The translations under genes and the position numbers were made by a program. The notes beneath the pieces are model-generated. The model saw nothing but the letters and a program-made list of their open reading frames with translations, was not told where the DNA came from and did no database searches. DNA of 21,852 nt from Betaproteobacteria bacterium (GTDB taxonomy: Bacteria > Pseudomonadota > Gammaproteobacteria > Burkholderiales > Casimicrobiaceae), in NCBI GenBank assembly GCA_016704895.1, contig JADIZG010000059.1, positions 1-21,852 on the forward strand. The letters are read 5' to 3'. Of the stretch, positions 15,681 through 21,852 are shown in pieces. The stretch's first letter is position 1. The number at the start of each line of letters is the position of its first letter.

Positions 15681-16471
15681 GCGGCGCCTTCGCGGACCTG
15701 CACGCCGGGCAGGCGATCGTCGTCACCGGCGGCTGGGGCGGCATCGGCTTCGCCACCGCGACGATGCTGCTCGAGCGCGGCGCGCGCGTCATGCTCGCGG
15801 ACAGCGTCGCCGGCACGCCGGCGCAGCACGCGTTGCTGGAGCGCCACCGCGATCGGGTGCGCACCGCGGCCTGCGACGTCACCGACCGCGCCGACGTCGA
15901 GGCGATGGTGGCGGCGACCGTCGAGCAGTTCGGTCGCGTCGACGGGCTCGTGAACAGCGCGGGCGTCGACCGGCGCCACCGGCTCTTCGACCTGACCGAC
16001 GAGGAGTTCAAGGCGATCGTCGACGTCAACCTGATCGGCTCGTTCCGGGCCGCGCAGGCCGTCGCGCGGCAGATGACCCGCCAGGAGCTCGCCCCCGGCC
16101 GCAGCCACTCGATCGTCCACCTGTCGTCGATCAACGCGAGTATCGGCAGCGCGACCCACACGGCGTACTCGGCGACCAAGGGCGCGATCGCCCAGATGAC
16201 CCGCGTGATGGCGGTCGAGCTCGCGCCGGAGCGCATCCGCGTCAATGCCGTGGGCCCCGGCACGATCCGCACCGAGATGCTCGATCGCTGGGTCGCGGCG
16301 AAGCCGGACGCGCTGGAGACCGTGATGCTGCGCACGCCGATGCGCCGCGTCGGCGAGCCGCACGAGGTGGCCGCGGTCATCTCGTTCCTGCTGAGCGACC
16401 AGGCGAGCTACGTCACCGGGCAGACGTTCTACGTCGACGGCGGGCGGCTCGCGCAGAATCTGCCCTATTGA
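15677..16471 (+). CDS. SDR-family oxidoreductase
   Basis: This 264-residue classical short-chain dehydrogenase has cofactor loop TGGWGGIG (17-24), the NSAG strand at about residue 93, and catalytic S151, Y164 and K168 (YSATK). The C terminus is VTGQTFYVDGG. An aspartate in MLADS after the second strand favours NAD. It starts inside the previous stop (ATGA overlap), which ties it to the dehydratase. In L-fucose and L-rhamnose oxidative pathways an SDR of this kind oxidises the 2-keto-3-deoxy acid made by an enolase-family dehydratase, and the same step is plausible here (inference). The exact substrate is not determinable. Confidence 0.93.
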   Translation: MSGAFADLHAGQAIVVTGGWGGIGFATATMLLERGARVMLADSVAGTPAQHALLERHRDRVRTAACDVTDRADVEAMVAATVEQFGRVDGLVNSAGVDRRHRLFDLTDEEFKAIVDVNLIGSFRAAQAVARQMTRQELAPGRSHSIVHLSSINASIGSATHTAYSATKGAIAQMTRVMAVELAPERIRVNAVGPGTIRTEMLDRWVAAKPDALETVMLRTPMRRVGEPHEVAAVISFLLSDQASYVTGQTFYVDGGRLAQNLPY

Positions 16472-16530
16472 TGCCGCGGCGCGCGCAGGCGCGCGGCGGG
16501 CGAGACCAAGCGGACATCCGGAGGCGACCG

Positions 16531-17293
16531 ATGATCGACGGACTGAAGGCGCGCATCGCGGCGAGGGACGCCGCTCTACGGGGCGTTCGTGCCGATGCCG
16601 TCCCCGGCCGTGGTCGAGATGTGCGCGCACGTCGGATTCGACTTCGTCATCCTCGATCGTGAGCACGGTGCCGCCGGTACCGAGACGATCGAGCACCACG
16701 TGCGCGCGGCGGACGCCGCCGGCATCCCGTCGATCGTGCGCGTGCCCGGCCGTGCGCCGGAGCACGCGCTGCACGCGCTCGACGCCGGCGCGAACGGCAT
16801 CCTGATGCCGCACGTGATCGTGCCCGAGGACGCGTCCGCGGCCGTGGGCGCGGCGCACTTCCCGCCTCGCGGCATCCGCGGCATGTCGACGTCCACGCGG
16901 GCGGGCCGCCACGGCCTCGCCTCACCGGCGGAGACGCTCTCCCGCGCTGGCCGGGAGACCGTCGTGATCGGTCAGGTCGAGGACGCCGCCGCGCTGCCGA
17001 ACGTCGCAGGCATCGCGCGCACGCCGGATCTCGACGCGGTGTTCGTCGGTCCCGCCGATCTGTCGACCTCGCTCGGGTTTCCCGGGCAGCCCGGCCATCC
17101 CGACGTCGTCGCCGCGGTCGACCGGATCCGGCGCGACGTCGAGTCGGTCGGCGGTCCGCCGCTCGCGAACTTCGCCCGGAGCGAGGCCGAGGCCGCCGAG
17201 CTCGTCCGCCAGGGGTTCACGATCGTCTGCTTCTCGAGCGCCGCGATCCTGTCGCGGCGCCTCGCCGACCTCGTCGCCGCGCTGAAGCGCTGA
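16531..17293 (+). CDS. HpcH/HpaI-family aldolase, frameshifted near its N terminus
   Basis: The protein is a class II metal-dependent aldolase that splits 2-keto-3-deoxy acids to pyruvate or a similar keto acid plus an aldehyde. Visible motifs are LDREHGAAG (catalytic His region), VRVPGRAPEH (Arg), the metal glutamate in GQVED and the aspartate in FVGPADLSTSLGFPG. The ATG at 16531 has an excellent GGAGG seven bases upstream and reads MIDGLKARIAA, but it is one frame away from the main body. Dropping one A at 16564 restores AAGTPLYGAFVPMPSPAVVEM and a 253-residue protein of normal length. Without repair, translation could begin only at GTG 16589 or ATG 16595, losing the first strand. It is the last gene of the island. 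Confidence 0.85.
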
Positions 17294-17357
17294 TCGCCCG
17301 GATTCGCGGCGACGCACGCCAGCGATGCCGGACCTTGTCGCGCGGGGTCGTGGCGCA

Positions 17358-17765
17358 CTAGCGTCCCGGCAGCCGGACCTCGAGCGTCTTCCCGCCGTAC
17401 CCGAAACGCTGGTCGCGCGCCTGCACGACGACGATCCGGACGGCACGCGGGATCTTCACCCCGTGCAGGTCGCGCGTGAAGGGCTGCTCGTCTGCGTGGT
17501 CGTGGAACAGGACACGCTCGCCGAACACCGCGCCATCGTTGCCCATGACGCGAAAGGCATCGGCGTAGCGCTGCGGCGTGTCGTAGGGCGAGGACACCGT
17601 GACGTCGAAGTCGAACGTGTCCGTGCCGCTCGGCCGGACCTTCGCGGCCAGGACGTCGGGGTGCTTCTGCTGCGCGGCATCGGCGGCCGCGAGCGGAAGC
17701 GCCACGACGGCGAGAGCCGCCCCGAGGGCGATCAGGCAGACGCGGCGGTGCATGACTCGGACCAT
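17358..17765 (-). CDS. Conserved exported protein of unknown function
   Basis: This protein of about 135 residues has a signal peptide (hydrophobic stretch CLIALGAALAVVALPLAAADA). The mature domain of about 100 residues is beta-rich, with the distinctive segments FDFDVTVSSPYDTPQRYADAF, LFHDHADEQPF and a final ARDQRFGYGGKTLEVRLP. I have the impression of a widely spread conserved hypothetical family, but I know of no function. Two starts are possible, 17765 and 17753; neither has a good ribosome site, and I took the longer. A 16-bp palindrome lies 29 bp upstream and may regulate it. It is convergent with the aldolase, 64 bp away. Confidence 0.78.
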   Translation of the reverse strand: MVRVMHRRVCLIALGAALAVVALPLAAADAAQQKHPDVLAAKVRPSGTDTFDFDVTVSSPYDTPQRYADAFRVMGNDGAVFGERVLFHDHADEQPFTRDLHGVKIPRAVRIVVVQARDQRFGYGGKTLEVRLPGR

Positions 17766-18362
17766 GGTAGCGCGAAGCGGGCGTCGGGGACGCGACACGG
17801 TTCCGTGTCTCGGCGCGGCGTGGATTGATCGGAGCACGTCGCGCCGGCGCGGGCGGTCGGCGCCTGTTCGAGCCCGCCTCCTCTGACCCTTCCTTGAAGC
17901 GGCCGCCGCGGCACCTCGCTGGCGCCGATCTCCCGGCGGGATTACCATGACCACTTCGTGGGTTTTCGCCGGAAGGCCGAAGACCATGAGGACCGCGTTG
18001 CCCGATCGACCGGTCTCGTGCAGGGCGCGGGCGACCCGCGCCCCTGACGGCGGCTTTGCGTCGGGCCCCGGATCGACACCTCTTGCAGCCGGGCACGCGC
18101 CGCATCGGCCCGTCGCTGCGCCGGATGCCCGGCGCCGAACGACCCCGCTCCGCATCCATCCACCTCGAGCGCCGTTCGCGGCTCGGCGCTCGCAGGGGAC
18201 CCCCGGCCTCGCACGCACCCTTTTCCCGAGGGTTGGCACGGCGATCCGACCGCCGGGATCGGGCTCGCCCCGTCCCAGGGACACGATCGCCGATGCGCTT
18301 GCCGCATCGAGGCCGAGGGAGGATCACCAGCCGCAGCTGCGCTCGCTCATCTGGAGGAAATC
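17766..18362. other. About 600 bp without a convincing gene
   Basis: Long open frames cross this region on both strands, but their translations are proline/arginine/alanine-rich with no domain, signal peptide or ribosome site, as expected of GC-rich non-coding DNA. One such frame begins at 17947 on the + strand. The region must contain the divergent promoters for 17358-17765 (-) and 18363-18818 (+). Apart from the palindrome at 17794-17809 I see no structured element. Confidence 0.5.
17794..17809. promoter_or_regulatory. 16-bp palindrome upstream of exported protein gene
   Basis: GACACGG-TT-CCGTGTC is a perfect palindrome with a 2-base centre, lying 29 bp before the start at 17765 on the minus strand. 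It is a candidate operator for a dimeric regulator or part of a promoter; no regulator is assigned. Confidence 0.35.
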
Positions 18363-18818
18363 ATGCGCAAATCGATTCTGATCGCCGCGGCAGCGGCAAT
18401 GCTCGTCGTCGCGTCGGCGGCATCGGCACAGGGACGGCCCGAACGGATAGGCCCGAGCGTCGCGTTCTTCACGCCGCCGATCGGCAATGTCGATTCGTTC
18501 GTCAACAACACGTTCGAGGCGAGCTTCGTGAGCACGGGCACGGCGCCGATCGCGCTCACGATAGAGCTGTGCGCGCTCGACGGCGTTTGCTACGTCTCGG
18601 GCTTCGCGTGTGCCAACGTGCCGCTCACGCGCGGACTGGGATGCTCGACCGGCAACCTCGTGGCCGACGAGCCGCTCTACGCGAAATTCCGCGTTCGCCC
18701 GACCGGCGGCGGAACGGTCGACGGCATGGGGTCGCTGCGCGTCATCGGGCCCGACGGAACGACCGCGGCCGTGCAGACGCACGGTCCGGTTCCCGACCGG
18801 GCGGTCACCGAGCAGTGA
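18363..18818 (+). CDS. Small secreted protein of unknown function
   Basis: This 151-residue protein has a textbook signal peptide (MRKSILIAAAAAMLVVASAASA, cleaved near residue 22). The mature part is rich in short beta-strand patterns such as VNNTFEASFVSTGTAPIALTIE and LYAKFRVRP. It has four cysteines (ELC, GVC, FAC, LGC) within about 30 residues, likely forming two disulfides in the periplasm. The ribosome site TGGAGGAAATC directly before the ATG is strong, which makes this a real gene despite the absence of any family I recognise. An immunoglobulin-like or adhesion-type fold is only a guess. A hairpin 42 bp past the stop probably ends the transcript. Confidence 0.8.
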   Translation: MRKSILIAAAAAMLVVASAASAQGRPERIGPSVAFFTPPIGNVDSFVNNTFEASFVSTGTAPIALTIELCALDGVCYVSGFACANVPLTRGLGCSTGNLVADEPLYAKFRVRPTGGGTVDGMGSLRVIGPDGTTAAVQTHGPVPDRAVTEQ

Positions 18819-18860
18819 CGTCTGGCCTGCGCCGCAGGCATCGCGGCGCATGCGTGCATG

Positions 18861-18892
18861 CGAGCCGGGCTCGTCTCGACGGGCCCGGCTCG
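18861..18892 (+). terminator. 10-bp hairpin downstream of secreted protein gene
   Basis: CGAGCCGGGC (18861-18870) and GCCCGGCTCG (18883-18892) form a perfect GC-rich stem with a 12-nt loop. It lies 42 bp after the stop of the + gene and 104 bp beyond the stop of the convergent minus gene, as expected of a shared terminator. The trailing sequence TGTCATCC is only slightly T-rich. Confidence 0.55.
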
Positions 18893-18996
18893 TGTCATCC
18901 AGGCACGCGAGTCGCCGCGGTGTCATCGGCCGGGTGCTGCGCGTGGACGGCAACCGGCCGGCCATCCGCCGCAACGAAAGGCTGGACGACAGTGTG

Positions 18997-19266
18997 TCAG
19001 TGACTGCCGGAGCCGGAGGTCGGCCTCTCTTTTCGATCACGCCGTTCCTCCAGGTGTTCCTTGAGGCTCATCGCCGCGTAGACGAGCAACGCAGCCGGCG
19101 TTGCCCAGGGCGAGAGGTAGACGGCCAGCGCGCCGCAAGCGAGTCCGAAGAAGATCAGTCCGAAGGGGACGGAGGTGGTTCTGGCCGCGGACAGGCGAAA
19201 GAAGACGGCGAAGATGGCTGCGCTGCCCGCGAGGCCGATGAAGAAGTGGAGAAGGAATTCGAGCAT
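18997..19266 (-). CDS. Small inner-membrane protein of unknown function
   Basis: This 89-residue protein has two strongly hydrophobic segments, about 2-26 (starting LEFLLHFFIGLAGSAAIFAV) and about 32-63. A charged cytoplasmic tail follows (EHLEERRDRKE) and ends in serine/glycine. The frame also allows a start at 19308, but the intervening residues are polar and the ATG at 19266 begins the membrane segment directly; neither has a strong ribosome site. The composition and clean two-helix pattern make it likely coding. I do not recognise a family. It points the same way as the acetyltransferase genes to its right but is 95 bp from them. Confidence 0.65.
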   Translation of the reverse strand: MLEFLLHFFIGLAGSAAIFAVFFRLSAARTTSVPFGLIFFGLACGALAVYLSPWATPAALLVYAAMSLKEHLEERRDRKERPTSGSGSH

Positions 19267-19361
19267 GTCCGGACGTTGATGCTTATGTCGCCCTGCGTTC
19301 CGCATCACCAGCCGGCGGATGTGGGCCAGGGCCGCTGCCGGAGGTCAGGTCAGGCCGCATG

Positions 19362-19753
19362 CTACCGCTTCCCCGGACGCTCCATGGCCACGACGGAGCG
19401 ATCGAAGCCGAGCTTCTCGTAGAACGACGCGACGCCATCGCGACCAGCACGAAGCACCCAGGTCATTTCCGGATTGCCGCCCATGCAGGCGCGGACGAGA
19501 GCCGTGCCGATGCCGCTGCGCCGATGCTCCGCGGCAACGACGACCATCGAAATGTAGCCTTGAACAGACCGTCGGTGAGTGCGCGAAGGAAGCCGACGAC
19601 ACGGCCGTGCTCCACGGCAACGATGGCGACCTGCGAACGAGAGAGCAGCTCCCGGAATACGGCGGGATCGGCTACGCGCGAACCCCAGTGGCTGGCCTCG
19701 AGCAGCAGGCGAGCCTGCTCGATCTCAGCGGGGCGAATGGCACGGATCTCCAT
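19362..19753 (-). pseudogene. GNAT-family N-acetyltransferase, broken by a one-base deletion
   Basis: Two overlapping frames together spell one GNAT acetyltransferase. The first half reads from MEIRAIRPAEIEQARLLLEA through VEHGRVVGFLRALTDGLF. The second reads ISMVVVAAEHRRSGIGTALV, which carries the acetyl-CoA loop (R-R-S-G-I-G), and ends with FYEKLGFDRS. The break is at 19559-19561: adding one base gives GLF-x-GYISMVVVA and a 130-residue protein, the usual family length. The start at 19753 has AGGA six bases upstream. Both halves keep full family conservation, which argues for a sequencing error or a very recent mutation rather than an old pseudogene. The acceptor substrate is unknown. Confidence 0.75.
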
Positions 19754-19854
19754 GGGCGTCCTGACGTGCAAGGCAACCGGCTGCCGGGGCCGGCGTCGCC
19801 GCGCGACGAGCGCTCCGGTCGACCGCGAAGTCGGTCATCCGGGATGCCCGGTCG

Positions 19855-20874
19855 CTACGCATTCGCCTTGAACGCGTCGTGGAAGGTGACGGCGCCCTGC
19901 GGAAGATGCCCGTCGAAGGGCAGGGCGAAGAAGAACTCCTGCGGCACGCCCTCGAGCACGAGCCCCGGCGAGTGCCTGAACCCGAATCGCGTGTAGTAGT
20001 CCGGATGTCCGACGAGACAACAGCCCCGGGCGTTCATGTTCTTGAGCCGCGACAGTCCTTCCTGCACCAGGGCTTTGCCGATGCCTCGCCGCTGGTGCTG
20101 CGGCAACACCGAAACGGGTCCCAGGCCGTACCAGTGTCGGGTGCCGTCCGAGAGGGTCAGGGGCGAAAAGGCGATGTGGCCGATCACGCGGCCATCCTCC
20201 TCGGCGACGAGCGATACCGTGAGGGCTCCGGCGGCACGCAACGCAGCGATGATGAACTGCTCGGTGTGATTGCTGACCGCGAGAGTCTTGAATGCGGCGA
20301 CGGTCACCTCGGCGATTGCCGCTGCATCGGCGTCGGTTTCGCTCCGGATGTCGATTTTCGGATTCATGTGTCGTCGGGGCCAGAGCTTGTGATGCGCCGA
20401 TCTCGGCGGAAAGCCGAACAGGGTCCGGTAGATCAGGGAAGGGATGCAGATGTCGGTCGTGCTGACCAGCAGACCCACGAACGTGAGCATTCCTCCGAGG
20501 ACATACCCGGTGACCATCGCTCCGGATTGGAACGCCCACGCCGTCACCAGGAGCCACACGGCGCCTAGCCCGCAGGCGAAGCGGCTCGGCGCGCCGCGCC
20601 TGGGGAGCGGCCCGGTGCCGGTGAGATGGCGCAGACCATGGTTGTAGAGGAGGTCGAACGGATGCACCGGAAACGCGGCGGCCAGCGCTGCTATGGGTAC
20701 CAGGCTCCACAGGTAGATCGGCGAGCCGAGCACGGTTCCCGCTGCCGCCATCGCCGTGCAAAGCGCGAACGCGAGACGAAGCCAGGGGGCGGTTTCGGCG
20801 AGCGTTCGTTCCTCGACATCGACGAAACCCTGTATCTCCAGCCGCCTGCGCGTCGTCGGCGACAGGGTTGCCAT
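19855..20874 (-). CDS. DUF4395-like membrane domain fused to GNAT acetyltransferase
   Basis: This is a 339-residue open frame with two unlike halves. Residues 1-160 look like the DUF4395 membrane family: hydrophobic pairs around LVPIAALAAAFPVHPFDLLYNHGLRHLTG and FACGLGAVWLLVTAWAF, then the closing DICIPSLIYRTLFGFPP. Residues from about 170 (MNPKIDIRSETDADAAAIAE) form a complete YhbS-type GNAT domain with acetyl-CoA loop HQRRGIGKALV, the YYTRFGF motif and a C-terminal FHDAFKANA. The ATG at 20874 has AAGGG upstream. An internal ATG at 20367 could start the GNAT alone but lacks a ribosome site. In another frame a TGA overlaps that ATG, so two genes joined by an indel remain possible. Confidence 0.75.
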   Translation of the reverse strand: MATLSPTTRRRLEIQGFVDVEERTLAETAPWLRLAFALCTAMAAAGTVLGSPIYLWSLVPIAALAAAFPVHPFDLLYNHGLRHLTGTGPLPRRGAPSRFACGLGAVWLLVTAWAFQSGAMVTGYVLGGMLTFVGLLVSTTDICIPSLIYRTLFGFPPRSAHHKLWPRRHMNPKIDIRSETDADAAAIAEVTVAAFKTLAVSNHTEQFIIAALRAAGALTVSLVAEEDGRVIGHIAFSPLTLSDGTRHWYGLGPVSVLPQHQRRGIGKALVQEGLSRLKNMNARGCCLVGHPDYYTRFGFRHSPGLVLEGVPQEFFFALPFDGHLPQGAVTFHDAFKANA

Positions 20875-20888
20875 GGCTCACCCTTTCA

Positions 20889-21350
20889 TCAAGTGTGCGG
20901 CCAACCGTTCCGGTTGAACGGCGGGCCGCGCAGCGGAGCGTCCGCGCAACCGACTGTCAGGTTGCCGCGCGTGACCGGGCGAGCCACGATGCGGCGATGA
21001 ACAGGGCCAACCACGACCGGTCCGAAGGTCATCGCGCGGAGACTGTCCACCGCCACCCCGCCGCCACTGCCGTAAATCACCACGATGCCCACGAGCACGA
21101 GGAGATTGAGCAGGAAGATTACTCCCGCGGCGTATCGGCCGGCGTTGACGCTGCGCCAGATGGCGATGCCGGCTGCCAGATACGCGACGCCCATTGCCGT
21201 GTTGTAGACGAGGAGCGGCCGAAACACCTCGTACCCCGGGTCGGAGCCCAGGAGCACGCGGCCGCCCGCGAAGAGCGTAACAACGCCGAACAGGACCGCA
21301 ATGCCTGCCGCGAGGATCCGGACGATACGGGCGGTGCGAGGCGCCGTCAT
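20889..21350 (-). CDS. Small membrane protein, C-terminal end probably frameshifted
   Basis: This 153-residue open frame has an N-terminal hydrophobic segment (IVRILAAGIAVLFGVVTLFAGG) and two more (YNTAMGVAYLAAGIAIW, GVIFLLNLLVLVGIVVIYG). After SLRAMTF the reading turns into an unconvincing tail. In another frame the same DNA reads SWLALFIAASWLARSRAAT and stops at 20957, which restores a fourth membrane helix and a length of about 130 residues. The break lies between 21014 and 21026 and equals one extra base, or two missing ones. The start ATGA at 21350 overlaps the intended stop of the gene to its right, so these two were a coupled pair. Function unknown. Confidence 0.7.
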   Translation of the reverse strand: MTAPRTARIVRILAAGIAVLFGVVTLFAGGRVLLGSDPGYEVFRPLLVYNTAMGVAYLAAGIAIWRSVNAGRYAAGVIFLLNLLVLVGIVVIYGSGGGVAVDSLRAMTFGPVVVGPVHRRIVARPVTRGNLTVGCADAPLRGPPFNRNGWPHT

Positions 21351-21776
21351 GCCTTTCCGTTCCCGTCGCGCTCAGCCGACGCCGTCCGTGCGACGGCTAC
21401 ACCGAGCAAGGCAATCGCCACGACCATCGACGTCGCTCCGATGGGAACGAAGAGCAAGGCGCCCCCAACAACACCTCCGCAAGAACCCGACGGGCATCAG
21501 CATGCCCAACAGCGCCAGCCAGGAGACCCATTTTGCCGGTCGCCCGGTGCCAGGGCAGTTGCGGCAGGAGATACCCGACCACGATGTTCGGAAGGCGAAC
21601 AGATTGCCGTGAACGTGGGCGAGTCGCGACTCGGAAGTGCTTGCCGACGGCGTACTCGGCTATCCACTGCTCTTTGCCGGGCGCGAAGTCTGAAGATAGA
21701 TCGGCACGAATCCGAATACCATGAAGCCGGCCATGAACAGCAGGCCTGCAGCGATGTTCGCCTTTCCGTGTCGCAT
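21347..21776 (-). pseudogene. Small membrane protein broken by about six one-base indels
   Basis: No single frame reads through, but stitched frames give a coherent protein. It runs: a start MRHGKANIAAGLLFMAGFM, then FVPIYLQ, DFAPGKEQWIAEYAVGKHF, ESRLAHVHGNLFA, PNIVVGYLLPQLP, WVSWLALLGMLMPVGF, LAEVLLGAP, LLFVPIGATSMVVAIALL and a charged tail. The breaks fall near 21690, 21634, 21591, 21532, 21484 and 21458. Four need an added base and two a removed base, and the corrected length is 432 nt, exactly 144 codons. The start at 21776 has GGAG upstream, and the stop overlaps the next gene's ATG. About four membrane helices are predicted by eye; function unknown. Most breaks sit in short homopolymers, so errors in the read are likelier than decay. 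Confidence 0.7.
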
Positions 21777-21852
21777 TCTCAGCTCCGTCTGTGGTTGGAT
21801 GGTATTTCGCGATACCCGGCAGCAACGTCGAAAGTCACCGGCGTGGCGCTTG

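Noticed and set aside
16472..16530. GC-rich alternating GCGCGC stretch after the SDR gene as a terminator
   Set aside because: The arms pair only with bulges, and the aldolase with a strong ribosome site follows at once, so termination there is unlikely.
7822..17293. Naming the island as the L-fucose, L-rhamnose or galactarate pathway
   Set aside because: The families are shared with all of these, but no enzyme can be assigned a substrate from sequence alone, and the two enolase-family members do not match one known set.
16972..18327. 451-codon minus-strand frame over the aldolase end and the gene-poor stretch
   Set aside because: It has no recognisable domain and the composition is arginine/alanine/proline-rich; it conflicts with the aldolase and with the exported-protein gene in another frame.
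17947..18381. Possible 144-residue + strand gene before the secreted protein
   Set aside because: It is rich in proline and arginine, has no ribosome site or fold pattern, and runs into the well-supported start at 18363.

Overview
The window is 21.85 kb of GC-rich DNA with dense coding, short intergenic gaps and Shine-Dalgarno-led starts. It holds TRAP transporter genes, an HpcH/HpaI aldolase, a COG3618 amidohydrolase, a nitronate monooxygenase and a PlpD-like patatin. This mix suggests an environmental betaproteobacterium, perhaps Burkholderiales. That is an inference, because there is no rRNA or other taxonomic marker here. I saw no tRNA, rRNA, CRISPR array, insertion sequence or phage gene.

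Layout. (1) 1-6.8 kb, housekeeping and accessory genes: a YbaK-type deacylase cut by the window edge, a nitronate monooxygenase (-), a patatin/outer-membrane barrel protein (+), a small secreted protein (-), a class-C-like serine hydrolase (-) and a DoxX membrane protein (-). (2) 6.8-17.3 kb, a catabolic island: a FadR-type GntR regulator (-) divergent from nine + strand genes. In order these are enolase-superfamily enzyme 1, amidohydrolase, TRAP binding protein, TRAP small permease, TRAP large permease, zinc alcohol dehydrogenase, enolase-superfamily enzyme 2, SDR dehydrogenase and HpcH/HpaI aldolase. (3) 17.3-19.3 kb: small secreted or membrane proteins of unknown function and about 600 bp with no convincing gene. 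(4) 19.3-21.85 kb: a minus-strand run of GNAT acetyltransferases and small membrane proteins, several of them broken by one-base indels.

How the island could work. An organic acid, most plausibly a sugar acid, aldarate or sugar lactone, is imported by the TRAP system. The amidohydrolase would open or isomerise a lactone, and one or both enolase-superfamily enzymes would dehydrate the acid to a 2-keto-3-deoxy acid. The SDR or zinc dehydrogenase would oxidise a hydroxyl, and the aldolase would split the product to pyruvate (or a related keto acid) plus an aldehyde. The GntR protein is probably the local repressor. The step order is inferred from families, and the substrate is not determined by the sequence.

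Quality warning. Reading frames break by single-base indels at about 16,564, 19,560 and 21,014-21,026, and about six times between 21,456 and 21,692. Restoring each gives coherent proteins whose lengths divide exactly by three. Most of the indels lie in short homopolymers and they crowd toward the right end. Uncorrected sequencing error near a contig end is the simplest explanation.
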